A DNA stretch of 64,000 nucleotides from Acanthacorydalis orientalis. Its lineage: Eukaryota; Arthropoda; Insecta; Megaloptera; Corydalidae. The translations under genes were made by a program, and so were the position numbers. A model generated the notes under the pieces. It was not told where the DNA came from. It worked only from the letters and a program-made list of their open reading frames with translations, and made no database searches. Position 1 is the stretch's first letter. Each line of letters begins with the position of its first letter. The stretch lies in assembly GCA_034766995.1 (NCBI GenBank), contig CM068323.1, positions 22,418,846 to 22,482,845 of the forward strand, given 5' to 3'. Below, piece after piece: positions 26,280-37,881 of this stretch.

Positions 26280-26760
26280 ATAGTTGTAAAAGAGATGAAA
26301 TAGTGTTCCAGTCGAATGGGATCGTGTCGTTTTATATACGTCCACTATTATTTTTTTATTATCTCGGCCAGCCAAGTATTATTTTTTTTAAAAAATATTG
26401 CTGTAATTCCGAACTGTAAATAAAGTTGGCACGTACGTCTGACTACGCTCTTTTGACGTAACGCCAACGTCCGTACTCTATCGGGTGCACAGTCGCCGGA
26501 CGGGGTTCGATTGTGGTGGTCGGAACAATCCGCCTGCTCCAATGAGAATTGAATACAATGCATTGAGAGGAAGCGTTGTTGTCGTCGTACCACTATATAT
26601 TTATGTGCGAACAATAAAAGAAATTTCGCTTCTGCCTTCGGCCGGATTCGATTTTGGTCTTTGCCACAACGGTTGAATGGTGTAGGATGGTTAGATGGTT
26701 GGTCGGTCGGTTCGTTGTTAGGCAGGCAGTGGTTATTTTTAGAAAATGACACGACCGTAA
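26280..26760. other. GC-rich, CpG-containing island
   Basis: The core at 26430-26640 includes GTCGCCGGACGGGG and a GTTGTTGTCGTCGTACC tract. A GGTTGGTCGGTCGGTTC repeat follows near 26697. It is covered by the 178-codon minus-strand frame. Confidence 0.5.
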
Positions 26761-26884
26761 GTAGGAAGAAGATCCTTTTGTGTGAATTTTCATTATTGTG
26801 TGAAATCGAGTTGTTTGTCGAAACGATATTACATTTTAAAAGAGATGTTATTTTTAACTTGCTCGTTTGTGGATGCGTTTTCAT
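26348..26884 (-). CDS. Open frame, 178 codons, unknown function
   Basis: This is the longest frame in the window that owes little to repeats. The centre contains NNEPTDQPSNHPTPFN, produced by a GGTTGGTCGG-type imperfect repeat (about 26688-26725). The downstream half is Arg/Ser/Cys-containing and coincides with the GC-rich island at 26430-26640. No domain, signal peptide or membrane segment is convincing. The opposite strand also has shorter open frames. Confidence 0.15.
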   Translation of the reverse strand: MKTHPQTSKLKITSLLKCNIVSTNNSISHNNENSHKRIFFLLTVVSFSKNNHCLPNNEPTDQPSNHPTPFNRCGKDQNRIRPKAEAKFLLLFAHKYIVVRRQQRFLSMHCIQFSLEQADCSDHHNRTPSGDCAPDRVRTLALRQKSVVRRTCQLYLQFGITAIFFKKNNTWLAEIIKK

Positions 26885-28029
26885 TCTGATTTATATGTGT
26901 GACAACTGATGATAACAAATGGGTTTATATTTTATGCAGGTATATCGTCACACGTATCACTGAAGAGCATTTTCATTACATTGGGTTCCATTTCAAAGAC
27001 GATGCAAAATAAAACAGTTCAATGAACTGAACCGCCTTGAAATAAATCCACATTTTTAAATTTTATAACATTCAGCATTGCGGAAATCACTATCATTCTG
27101 TTTTGTAACTTAATTATCCAAGCCGTGAAATATTTATAAAAATAAAAACTTTTTTTTAAATAATTAACAATTCATAAAAAGATAATAATTTATCTGCAAA
27201 TTAACAATTTCGATATAGGAATAGTTTGATAATAAATGTTTCTTTCTTATTTTTATCAATTATCAAAGTTCGAAAAATACTTTTCGGAAAAGTTTAATAC
27301 AACAATCTGTTCTCGACACCCTTACATGCTAATCGCTTAAACATTTTCGATGAAAGTTTATGTGCAACATCTGGTAAACAAAACCTGATACTAATTATAT
27401 TTTAATGTACAACAGCAAAATAAGAAATAAGTCAACAATATCGTAAAAACAACATTAAATTCTGGAAAAAATGTATTTATATTTTAAGAGAGTTTCTAAC
27501 TAATTATTTTTATATAAATATTCAATATTAATCGAAAGTAATATCTAAAGATTTAATTAGTTTAAATAATTTAGAAGAACATTTTTATTTGTGAATATTA
27601 ATTATTGAAACATGTTTTCAAAATTTCTCAAATAATGTTACAATGTTAATCTATGATTAATATTGTAAATAGAATTAATATTTAATCGAAAATCAGATTA
27701 ATTAATTTTATTTTTTCATTAAAAAATGTTGTTTCATACACACATGACGAAATAATAGAAGTGAATCCGCGTTGATTGTTAAAGAATAAATTCGTAAATT
27801 AAACATAAATAATAATAATAAAGTACATGTTATACAAGTCAGTTTAAACTCGTTAAAAACGTTTATCATGCATGCGAAACGTTTTATTCGTACTGGCCAT
27901 AAATCTGTACACAGACTCCGTTAAACTCTCGGTTCGAGATGAACATTAGCTTACAACAGTATGATGCGGAGAGATTTGAAAATGTTTCCTTACAACATTC
28001 TTGTATAACAATTGTTTCGCGATAATGAC

Positions 28030-28058
28030 AAACGCTACTAACTCGTAGCGTAGCGTTT
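28030..28058. repeat. Short stem-loop
   Basis: AAACGCTAC pairs with GTAGCGTTT across an 11-base loop that contains another GTAGC. Confidence 0.5.
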
Positions 28059-28116
28059 CTCACAAGGCATTCTGTTCATTTCGTGGCATACTTTTTGTGG
28101 ATTCTTTAATGTCACA

Positions 28117-28120
<4 letters not shown>

Positions 28121-28155
<35 letters not shown>
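28121..28155. repeat. (TA)n, 35 bp
   Basis: Pure run. Confidence 0.97.
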
Positions 28156-28159
<4 letters not shown>

Positions 28160-28479
28160 TTATGAAATAGTTTATAACAAACTTCACTTGAACTTCGTTC
28201 CTTTAGAATATAGATCCAATCGTTGCGATAAATTTGACAGCTTTGTTTTACTTTAAATCAGATTTAATTCACTGTATCTTTAAAATCTTTTCTTTATTTT
28301 AAATGAAAAGTTAATCGCGCAAATAAAAATAAAATCTGGTAGCTATAAAACGGATAATTCGCTAGTCAGTACAAGTGATACTTGGGAATACATCGGATTT
28401 AACGCCGTGTAAAACAATAAATATAAAAAAAAATGTTCATCCTCGAAATATACCATGGAAAAACATACTTTTAATCAAG

Positions 28480-28760
28480 TATTTTTATGCGCGCTATAAA
28501 AAGCTCACGTATCATTAAAAATTGTCGATACCGGTTACGATATGTCGAACTCGATACGACCCGACAGTGTCATAAACATGAAAGAGAATAAAAACGTCAT
28601 CCAATTTCAATATTTTTATCTGTCTGATGGATTGATCTTTAAAATGGGGAAGTCGGGGACATGTGATACGGACGAACACGGTTTGGAAATGTGGGCATTA
28701 AACGAAAATGGCATCTTTTTGTATCGATCCGTTGTTGTATTTATGATGTTTCAATAACAC
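28480..28760. other. Moderately GC-rich patch with an open frame
   Basis: A 71-codon plus-strand frame (28542-28757) reads in its middle SGTCDTDEHGLEMWALNENG. The composition is ordinary, but no family is recognised and splice sites are not convincing. Coding status is open. Confidence 0.3.
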
Positions 28761-29421
28761 ACTGATATGGAATGAAGTTGTTATCAATGTTATATCAAAT
28801 GCTGCATAATTAGTTTTGTACTACCCTTTTTTTTAAAAAAACCGTTTTAGTTTGCTTTTTTACGAAGGGGCTAACGTTCAAACAGCAGCTGTCGGAAAAT
28901 GTTGAACAAATCATACAGCTTTATATTGATTATTTTTAATATTTGCGATATCGTTCATGAACAACTAGAGGTAATTTTACAGTAAACTAATCATCATATA
29001 AACATTAAATATATCATTTTTATATGAGAAAAAGTTGTGATGAAATTATTAAAAATTAAATTGAAACCCGCAAAAATTAAAAGTTTACAAAACTAGTATT
29101 AAAAGAATAAAAAATTGTTCTTCTTTTTTAAAGTTTTTTCCATAACATGACAACAATGGATTTTCATTATAATTAATCAATATATATAGAAAGTGATCTG
29201 AAACCTGCAACCTTTTACCAATAAAACTAAATTAATAGAATTATAGTTGGAAAATTATCAATATATCCTAAACTAACAAAACAACTAAGTTAAGATAGAC
29301 CAATCCAATAACTTTAATAGTAATTATGTACAGGTCATAGTACACCTACAGGCAAATTATTATTCCTTGAAGCGAAACACAAATTCTGTCAAAGCATTCA
29401 ATTATAAATTACATAAATATA

Positions 29422-29424
<3 letters not shown>

Positions 29425-29507
<83 letters not shown>
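29425..29507. repeat. (TA)n, 83 bp
   Basis: One of the longest uninterrupted runs in the window. Confidence 0.98.
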
Positions 29508-29511
<4 letters not shown>

Positions 29512-30511
29512 AATATTTGATAAAACTTCTATATTTTTCCATACCAACAATTCTTGGCTACGAACAATGTATAAATTTTATATAGAATAATAATAATAAT
29601 AACGGGCTTCAACGGAAATAGAATAAAACATATGTTTATATCCCATACGTCGTAAAACGGAAACAATAAAATGCTTCAATAAAGAATGGACGTTTCCATA
29701 TTTTAGTGACACTTGTGTGAAAATATATTTTTTTATTTGACGAATATAAAAATAATTCGTTTTCGACTTAACAGGAATTATTACAGTGACTCTAATTTTA
29801 TTTATTATCGCACATTAACTACAGATCTATTAATGTTGTTAATAAAATAAAAATTCATATGTTGTTGTATTCGTTAATATTTTTATTATTTGGTATTAAT
29901 AATTAAACGTGCTCCACTGAAAATACTGTCAACATGTACTTATTTTAAGTTTATGACACTGATTGCACCGACTAATCAAACATATTACATGATTGAGATC
30001 TATATTCAATACATTTTTTTTAATTCATAACAATGATCGTATTGGAAAACAATAAGATAAATATTGAAACACATTTGTTCTCAACCATATTTCTTTTTTA
30101 TTAATTTCGAATATGCGCTCGAAGTTATCATAGAATGTAATTCTGTATTCCAGATGTGAATTGAAACAGTAATAATAAATATTCTGTATAGTTTCTATAT
30201 CGGGTAAGGTGCATTGCAGATTGTAAACAATGGGGTACAACGTGAGTGTTTTGTATATATATATATATATATAATAAAAACTTCAGATAAATATACACGC
30301 CATATTTTCTATTACACTAAAACCAGTATTAATAAAACCAGTATTTTTATATACACAATTTCTTACAAATTCATATAAAAAGTAATATGTCCATTAGAAA
30401 AATGTACTCTGCTTTTTAAAAGGGTATTAATGATAGCTTTTAAAATAACGTTTTAATTAGTTTCAGTTTGAAACACTGCATTATTTAAAAAAATTGAGTC
30501 TATAACGTATT

Positions 30512-30516
<5 letters not shown>

Positions 30517-30580
<64 letters not shown>
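30517..30580. repeat. (TA)n, 64 bp
   Basis: Pure run just before the 15-bp inverted repeat; a small run lies at 30255-30273. Confidence 0.98.
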
Positions 30581-30583
<3 letters not shown>

Positions 30584-30604
30584 GAATGTGATAAGTAAAC
30601 GAAT

Positions 30605-30638
30605 TATTAATTCCATAAATAAATTTATGGAATTAATA
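30605..30638. repeat. 15-bp perfect inverted repeat with a 4-base loop
   Basis: TATTAATTCCATAAA pairs with TTTATGGAATTAATA around TAAA. TTCCATAAA occurs again at about 30641 and 30656, giving three copies in 55 bp. It lies directly after a 64-bp (TA)n array. Function unknown. Confidence 0.9.
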
Positions 30639-31229
30639 TATTCCATAAAGTGATATTTCCATAAAAAATATTAAAATTTTATAACAGAATAATACATTTC
30701 GTGACATGTGTAGTTGTTAGTTTACTCAAATCGCATTACACAAACGTTTTTCATGTTTTTAAATGTATTTTTAATTTTTGGATTTGCACAAATCAACATC
30801 AGTTGGTTTATAATGTACACATTGATGAATAATGGTGATAAATATTCAACGTTTAACACATTATAAAACAACACATTCAAAATGAAAATGCTACATAGTC
30901 ATATGCATTGTGTAAATAGAAAGATCTGTGAAAACGTTTCGACAACTATGTCGTGAAAATGATGATTCCGTAGATATTATTTAATGGTTTTTTTTTAAAA
31001 AAAATATTGCACCTTATCTGTTTTAAACGGTGCTGATTCTCAAACATTTCTAATTATTTTTTTTATGTTGATGTACTCGATTTGTAACGAACATTTTCTT
31101 TGATTATAATTTATTGATTGTTTTTATGATAGAAACAGTTATATTTGTTGAGATATGAATATTTTCTTACATTTTTGAAAATTTTACAAAGATTTATATG
31201 TTTAAAAAACTTGTATTTACAGCTTATTA

Positions 31230-31230
31230 C

Positions 31231-31287
<57 letters not shown>

Positions 31288-31300
31288 TATATATATATAT
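31230..31300. repeat. (ACAT)n-(TA)n
   Basis: ACAT units pass into TA, interrupted once by AAA at 31282. Confidence 0.97.
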
Positions 31301-31839
31301 CCATTTACAGATTAGTAAAAAAAGAATAAGTTATTTTTTAATAAAAAAAACATTCTTCTCATATATGACTATGTTTACTTCGACAAATAAATTCTACTAC
31401 AATTTTTTTTCTGATCAAAAATGTTCAATTTAGTGCTTTGATAATGCTGGTATTTAAATACACATAGGCAAGAATTAAAAATGATCATTAATCATTAATT
31501 TATGAAACAATTATAATTGTTGGGATGAAAAAGAGTTCAAATTTTGAAATATGCTTCTGCTTTTAAGTGACGACATTCCTATATACACCTTTCTATTTAC
31601 ACAAATCTAGTATCATTACTGAAATATATTGTTTAAATTTGACCATCTAACGATTTCGTTCCTGTCACAAACATTCGTGTACACAATAACGTTTCTGATA
31701 CAAAACACTGTATAATAAAACATACATTCTTCGTTAGTTACGGTTTACATAAAAAATGTTTTAAATCTCTTACTAAATCTATTTAAACGCGATTGAAAAT
31801 CTTAAAAAAAAATTATTCTGTACACAATCCGATTAAAAT

Positions 31840-32200
31840 AAACCCGTTCCGAGTGACAAACAATGAATAACACTTATAAAATTTTTCTAGTTTTGCGAAA
31901 TAAGCGCGCGTAAATAAAGTTGAACGTTGTCTGTGACACAGGCGAAACTTTCTCCGGAAAATTAAACGAGATTGTACAGATAAAAGCTTTTTGTTAAACG
32001 GAAGGTATGATTCTAGTGGATACAAGAGCTGGCACTTATCTGCAGGATACATGAGCTATGAACATTGGTCTAGGGGCGCGCCAGGGGACACAATCCGATC
32101 CGGAAATTAATTTTATCCGGTCCGCGACCTTTTAGTTCCACGCCGATATAAACCAACCGCCACGACATTTGTGAACGGTTTCTATGTGTCTCTATATACA
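31840..32200. other. GC-rich, CpG-containing island
   Basis: It includes AGGGGCGCGCCAGGGG (about 32072-32087), the interrupted palindrome CCGGAAATTAATTTTATCCGG (a CCGGA/TCCGG pair, about 32100-32120) and a GATATAAACC TATA-like box near 32144. A 79-codon minus frame (31813-32052) has no recognisable domain. Confidence 0.4.
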
Positions 32201-32305
32201 TATAGAGACATTACGATCGCTTACATACATACATGTATATGTTCGTAGTTACTTTGGATCGAGATGTAATTACGAATGTGCCTTATTGATACCTACGGGT
32301 AATAT

Positions 32306-32351
<46 letters not shown>
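32306..32351. repeat. Compound (CA)n-(TA)n
   Basis: CA for 12 bp, then TA for 34 bp. A short TA run follows at 32519-32543. Confidence 0.97.
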
Positions 32352-32356
<5 letters not shown>

Positions 32357-32543
32357 CAAGTGTATGTGTGTGTGTTCTAGTATCTATATATTTGGTCCGA
32401 ATTTAATTATGCACGATAGTGAAGCCAATTTCGGTTTCTGTGAACAAATTTAAGTCCCTCTTAATTCATTTCAGATTATTACGTACTCAAACCCATAAAC
32501 ATATATCTCTAAATCTTATATATATATATATATATATATATAT

Positions 32544-33433
32544 AAGTACAAATTTATTTTTTTTTAATAAATAGTATTTTCTAAAAACGTATTATTTATA
32601 AAATGATTAACATTCAAATATAAACGTACATGAATTTAAAAATTATACGTAATGAGTTCTCAAGATATTTACGTATATAGAAAAGCTGTAAGAAGTGTGC
32701 TTTTTTATAGAAAAAAATATAGAAAGAGCAGGTATATGAAAAGCATTAGTTTTGCTAATATCTTTCGAACTTCATAGTTTTTTTTACCGAGAAATCTGAA
32801 TAAACTATTTTCATATATTCAGATTTATTTAATGATCTTATCTACAATTAAATTAAAAAAAAGAAAACAAAATTTTCAAATACTTTAAATATAATGAAAA
32901 AAAGAACATCAGACGTGGAACAATTGTCCTTTTCATAAAATGTTTAATCTTATTATCTTAAAACACAATTCTGTTAAAATCAGTTGATTTTTCTAGAACA
33001 AAAGATTTACTTTCTTTCAGATATTGATTTTAAATTGCAATTTTCCATTTTTAAGAATATATGATTTGCATTCATTTTTCAGTATTAATTATTTATCTGC
33101 TTACACAAAAACGAAATTTAATATTACATTTACTCTAGTTTTATATAAACTTGTAGTTAATTCGTAGTAAACTAATATATTTACTTCACTATTTACTTGT
33201 CAACATGTATGAAAATACATCAAATATTAATAATATTTAAAATATTCTTGCTTATGTCAGTAAGTTCAATAACAAGATGAATAAGTGTATCGATAAGTGT
33301 ATAGATGAATAATATACTTATAGATAAAAAATAAAAAAAACACACTAAAAACGTACAAATAAGTGAAAAATTTCTTTCCTAAAAATATTTTTAGGTAATG
33401 TTTTAAAACATTTTATTTCAAGTACACATATAT
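32544..33433. other. AT-rich non-coding stretch
   Basis: Two acceptor-like TTTCTTTCAG/TTTTTCAG sites (about 33020 and 33082) have no open frame behind them. A GATAAGTGTATCGATAAGTGT duplication occurs near 33280-33305. Confidence 0.5.

Positions 33434-33499
<66 letters not shown>
33434..33499. repeat. Compound (CA)n-(TA)n
   Basis: CA for 13 bp, then TA for 53 bp. Confidence 0.98.
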
Positions 33500-33502
<3 letters not shown>

Positions 33503-33825
33503 AAAAGTAAAAAAAGAAGAATATCAGTCAAATGTATACACAAATAAAAAATAAGGTAAAGTATAAAAGTTTTTAAACTAAACGGAAGTGTATATCAGAC
33601 TGTTGATAACATAAAGTTTGCGATAATATCTATCTATGTTCCTACACAACAATAACAAAGCACTCTTCAAATATTACGTTCTTTTCAACATTTTCTCATC
33701 GTTTTAGTTTTCTAAAGCTCATGATTTACATGTTTTTATGTTACTATTACGTTCAACTGAAATCTGGAACTTCAAAAATTCTTTTGCATACCTTCAATTT
33801 AGATGTTCACTCGAATATTATACAA

Positions 33826-33831
<6 letters not shown>

Positions 33832-33881
<50 letters not shown>
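33832..33881. repeat. (TA)n, 50 bp
   Basis: One phase slip (TT) near 33871. Confidence 0.97.
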
Positions 33882-35686
33882 GAGAACCTTTCATACTACA
33901 GATGATATTACTCTTTCATGTTATTAAATTACAGAATTTATCATCTGGTCTTAATAGCAGAAAATCTATTTCAAACATTCAACTTATCTTGAAATTAAAT
34001 TATATTTAAATCTTTTATATTTTAATAGACGTAAAATATCTGTACAGTATGCTTCCATAAAACCAAAGTACTTTTAAATATTTAAAAGAAAAAACGAACA
34101 TTTAATAAATATTTTTTTGAAAAAATATAAATGCGACTAATACTTAATTTACTGTTATGAATACTGATTGAACATTCATCTTAAATGTGTGTACTCTTAG
34201 AGAACACATTTTAATCGCCATGAATTAACTTAAATACAGTCTTACAAGAGTATGAATATTAATTGCCATTGTTATCAGGAGTGTATGTATATTAATGCAC
34301 AAAGTTGTAAACCTGCCTTGAATATAATATCTCTAATGTGTGTGTGTACATGCATATTGCTGTTTCAGATTGAGTTTACATACTTTATGTAGTTTTAATT
34401 TGTAACTCGAGTTGATGTGCTCTTGGAGATAGTTGTTTAAGTCAACAAACACTGTATTATATTAATTATACGTGAAGGCTTGCATTTCTGGAATATCATA
34501 GACTGTATTTTCGTTTCATGTATATATAAAGGAAAATCAACGTATGGTGTAAATTTATAAGCGGGACGATATTTGTTTTTTTTTTATTTTAATGGTAATA
34601 CTAAAAAGTGTACTGAAAACACAATATCAACAATTTAAAGTGCACGTAGTGTATTTGTAGTCTGAAAACTATCCGCATTTAAATACAAGTTGAATCGTCC
34701 TTAATTCAAATAGAATTAAAATGTATTTCACGATAAAACATCGTTTAGTTTTCTGAAACAACACAGATGCTCAGTTGAAAATACGTTTTGTTTATCTTTC
34801 ATTTAAGTTTGTAATTATTTTAAAATTTTTCTTTTTGTATGATGTTTGTCTTTCCAGAGAATTTCAATGAACTTAATTTCCATAATTTTAATTTCAATGG
34901 TACAGACATTTTTAATATAAATAAATAATATTTCTTTCAATTTCCTTTGGTGAATATTTTTTTTAAATTTAGATTTGTACGTACGAGTGTGTACGAATTC
35001 AGAATGTTTTTGTACAAACAGAAACGTGTACATGCGTGTGTGAATATACATAAACTGATATTTGTGATATGTTGCATTTAGTTTAGATTCCCTAAAGCTA
35101 TTAACAACAGAACACCTTTATGACACTTTGACAGAGTTTATAGAAAGCATTCATAAGGGAATCTGACGGATTGAGGTTTATTCAGCTCGTACAGTAAATT
35201 TATTCACACGAGGTAGTAAACACATTCATGAAATAAAATAGATCAGAAGATCAGACTGGTAAAATTTGTCATTTCGTATTGTATTTCATAGGCTAGAATT
35301 TTCCTCGAGAAAACTGGCACTCTTTAGAGAAATTTTTATTTTTCTGAACATTAATTCGTATTCATAATATTTTATATTTTATTTCTGTAACCAATAGACT
35401 GTTCAATAAAAATATCTAAAATAAAAGTGTTTTAATCATTTTTCAATTATTTTTTTCCCGTAACACGATCTAGATTTTCTTACTAACTTTTTCATATTAA
35501 AATATTATAAAAGGTCACATGTTTACACTTGGTGAACTGTAACCACAAAACTTGTCAAAACATCGACACAGTTTCAAAAGAGAAAATAAACCTCAAAAAG
35601 GTGTATTCGCTTCAATATATTTATAAACACTCATCAAACATACATGAGCACACGCACATTCATATACATATACATATATGTATATA

Positions 35687-35689
<3 letters not shown>
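33882..35689. other. AT-rich non-coding stretch
   Basis: GCTGTTTCAG near 34370 is followed by stops in all frames. 34980-35045 has CpG/GT-rich sequence. No gene. Confidence 0.5.

Positions 35690-35737
<48 letters not shown>
35690..35737. repeat. (TA)n, 48 bp
   Basis: Preceded by CATATACATATAC variants; followed by a GAGAGAGAGA tract. Confidence 0.98.
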
Positions 35738-35740
<3 letters not shown>

Positions 35741-36499
35741 TGAGGAGAGAGAGAGAATATGTTTTTGCAGGCGTGTGTGTGAATATATTAAAATGTGTGT
35801 CTCATACATATGTGAAACGTATGTTGTTTTCAGATACAGTACGGTTGAATCCATTACATTTCGAAACTTTTCTAGTTTCAAAGCGCACGTTCTATTTTGA
35901 TATTCTTTTGAACTCGACATGTATGGAAATTGATATTGTGCTATGTTTTAAAATTCATGGATGACTTCCTAAACGTTGTTTGATATATCAAATTCTTTGA
36001 TCAGTATTTTTCTGTGCAATCTTTACTGTCTATTTCTAATGTATAAAAACAGTATGTAAATAAAAAAGAACTCAATGCAGAAACATATAAACAGGATATG
36101 ATTTATATTTCCATATTATAACAAACGAAAACGTAATTATTGTTTTTTTTTATTATTATAGAATGTATGCTTTTATATTCAACAATTATATAGAGAGTAT
36201 GTAGCATTAAACAGAATATAAAATGTTTTATAATAATAAAAAATAAACTCTTGTAAAAATGATATATAAAATTATGTTAACAATTTATCGTGCTTATTAA
36301 AAAAAATATAATATTTCATTATATAAATTATTATATTTTGTTAATGTTCGCGAGAAAACACTTTTATCAGCGTCAACTGGAAAATAGATTCAATGTCAAA
36401 ACCATGATAAAATCGCAGATACAAAATATTTCAAAAGTAAACAAAGTGATAAAACTGATCACCGCTCCTCCATTTATCATTTTTCTAGCGTTCTCTTGT

Positions 36500-36760
36500 C
36501 TCTAAATCCTTTCTTTATCGAGCACGTGCTTTTCAGCCTTTTGGAGCGATCATATGACGTGACCTTGCATATATATTTAGAAAGGGTCAATGCCTTTTGC
36601 TAGTGTTACAGTGACATAACAAAAAAGGTACTGGAAACAGCCCTAACTCTACCGTATCGTATTCGATGTCGTTCCTGCGTTAGTAGACAGAATATTTTCT
36701 AAAGATTGACGGGCTTTTAAACTGTTCAGCTTTCGACATGCATGTAATTATTTTAACGTT
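36500..36760. other. Moderately GC-rich patch with binding-site-like motifs
   Basis: It contains GCACGTGC (E-box palindrome, about 36522-36529) and ATGACGTGACC (CRE-like, about 36554). The upstream AT-rich frame at 36290-36505 is unlikely to be real. Confidence 0.35.
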
Positions 36761-37479
36761 GGCCTAGAGAATGAAAATGTTAAAAGTTTTGCTTCTTTAT
36801 ATAAGTACAATGGCAGTTTAATCTATTGTTATATGTTTAACACTTCACAAGTAATTATAATACCATATAAAATTATTATAAATATTTTTATGCTGTCATA
36901 TATATCTATATATACATATATGTGTGAATAAATAAATAATAATTTCGGTATTAATGAAAACATTGATGCATTATCAAAAATATATATATAAAATATAAAA
37001 GAATGCACAAGTAATTAATTACCGATTTATTAAATGTAAATATTAGTAATAAAAATACAATTATTGCTTATACAATTCAAAATATATAAATTATTGAAAT
37101 AGCATTTGAATTTTTCTTGAAAAATGTCTTCATTTACACTTTTTGTATTTCATTATTTATATTCACTATTTCAAAAGAATACTTTATTGATTTTTTTTAA
37201 AGTATATATATATATATATATATATAATATGAAGTACAGTCTAAACGGAATATTTTATTTATTTTAAGCGAACCGATTAACAAAATTGTCATAACCAGGC
37301 ATTCAAAAATGATACAACACACTAATTGACGAAATTAATTTCAATGAAAAATAATTCAAATCACAACACTGTCAATAATAATACGTACACTCGATCCGTA
37401 ACGCATTTTAACGATCAATTTAAATGCAGAACTGAAAATCCATCGCCTGAATACAGTGACATACCATCACAATAATTCA

Positions 37480-37790
37480 GTCTCATCAGTTATGAATATA
37501 TTTTCAATAATATTCGGAGCGTAATCCTTTTATCTCGGCGATTAAATCGGCTATAGTTGGAGAGTGAGTTCGTTGTACCAACGATGAACGAACGGATGGA
37601 TGAACGGACAGACGGACGGGCGAACGACCGAACGGACGGACGAGTGGATGGTCAAACTGTAGCATGCTGACCCAAATAACATCTCTGTGACACATATCAT
37701 GAAAATGTACCTCTTGTGCGAACTTTCATGACGCAATCGCTTGCGGCCAGGCTACAGACAGTCTACCGTTGAGTATATAAATTCGTTTGA
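37480..37790. other. GC-rich island around a tetranucleotide tract
   Basis: The ACGG/ATGG tract is flanked by CTCGGCGATTAAATCGGC on one side and ATGACGCAATCGCTTGCGGC on the other. Minus-strand reading of the left flank gives HSPTIADLIAEIKGLRSEYY before a stop, which looks ordinary but is unsupported. Confidence 0.35.
37584..37650. repeat. Imperfect ACGG/ATGG tetranucleotide tract
   Basis: About 65 bp built from variants of ACGGACGG, ATGGATGA and GCGAACG. Its minus-strand reading (37504-37695, Arg/Ser/Pro-rich) is a product of the repeat. Confidence 0.8.
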
Positions 37791-37829
37791 ATTAACTGTC
37801 CCACGATGGATAATACGTACCCTTACTTA

Positions 37830-37832
<3 letters not shown>

Positions 37833-37880
<48 letters not shown>
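37833..37880. repeat. (TA)n, 48 bp
   Basis: Followed by three ATACTTGTA-type repeats (37880-37910). Confidence 0.98.

Positions 37881-37881
<1 letters not shown>

Larger units (their letters stand above)
26900..28479. other. AT-rich non-coding stretch
   Basis: TTTTATGCAG abuts GTATAT at 26939/26940. 27860-28080 is moderately CpG-containing and includes the short stem-loop at 28030. Confidence 0.5.

Noticed and set aside
37504..37736. Minus-strand frames of about 60 codons
   Set aside because: Produced mainly by the ACGG/ATGG repeat.
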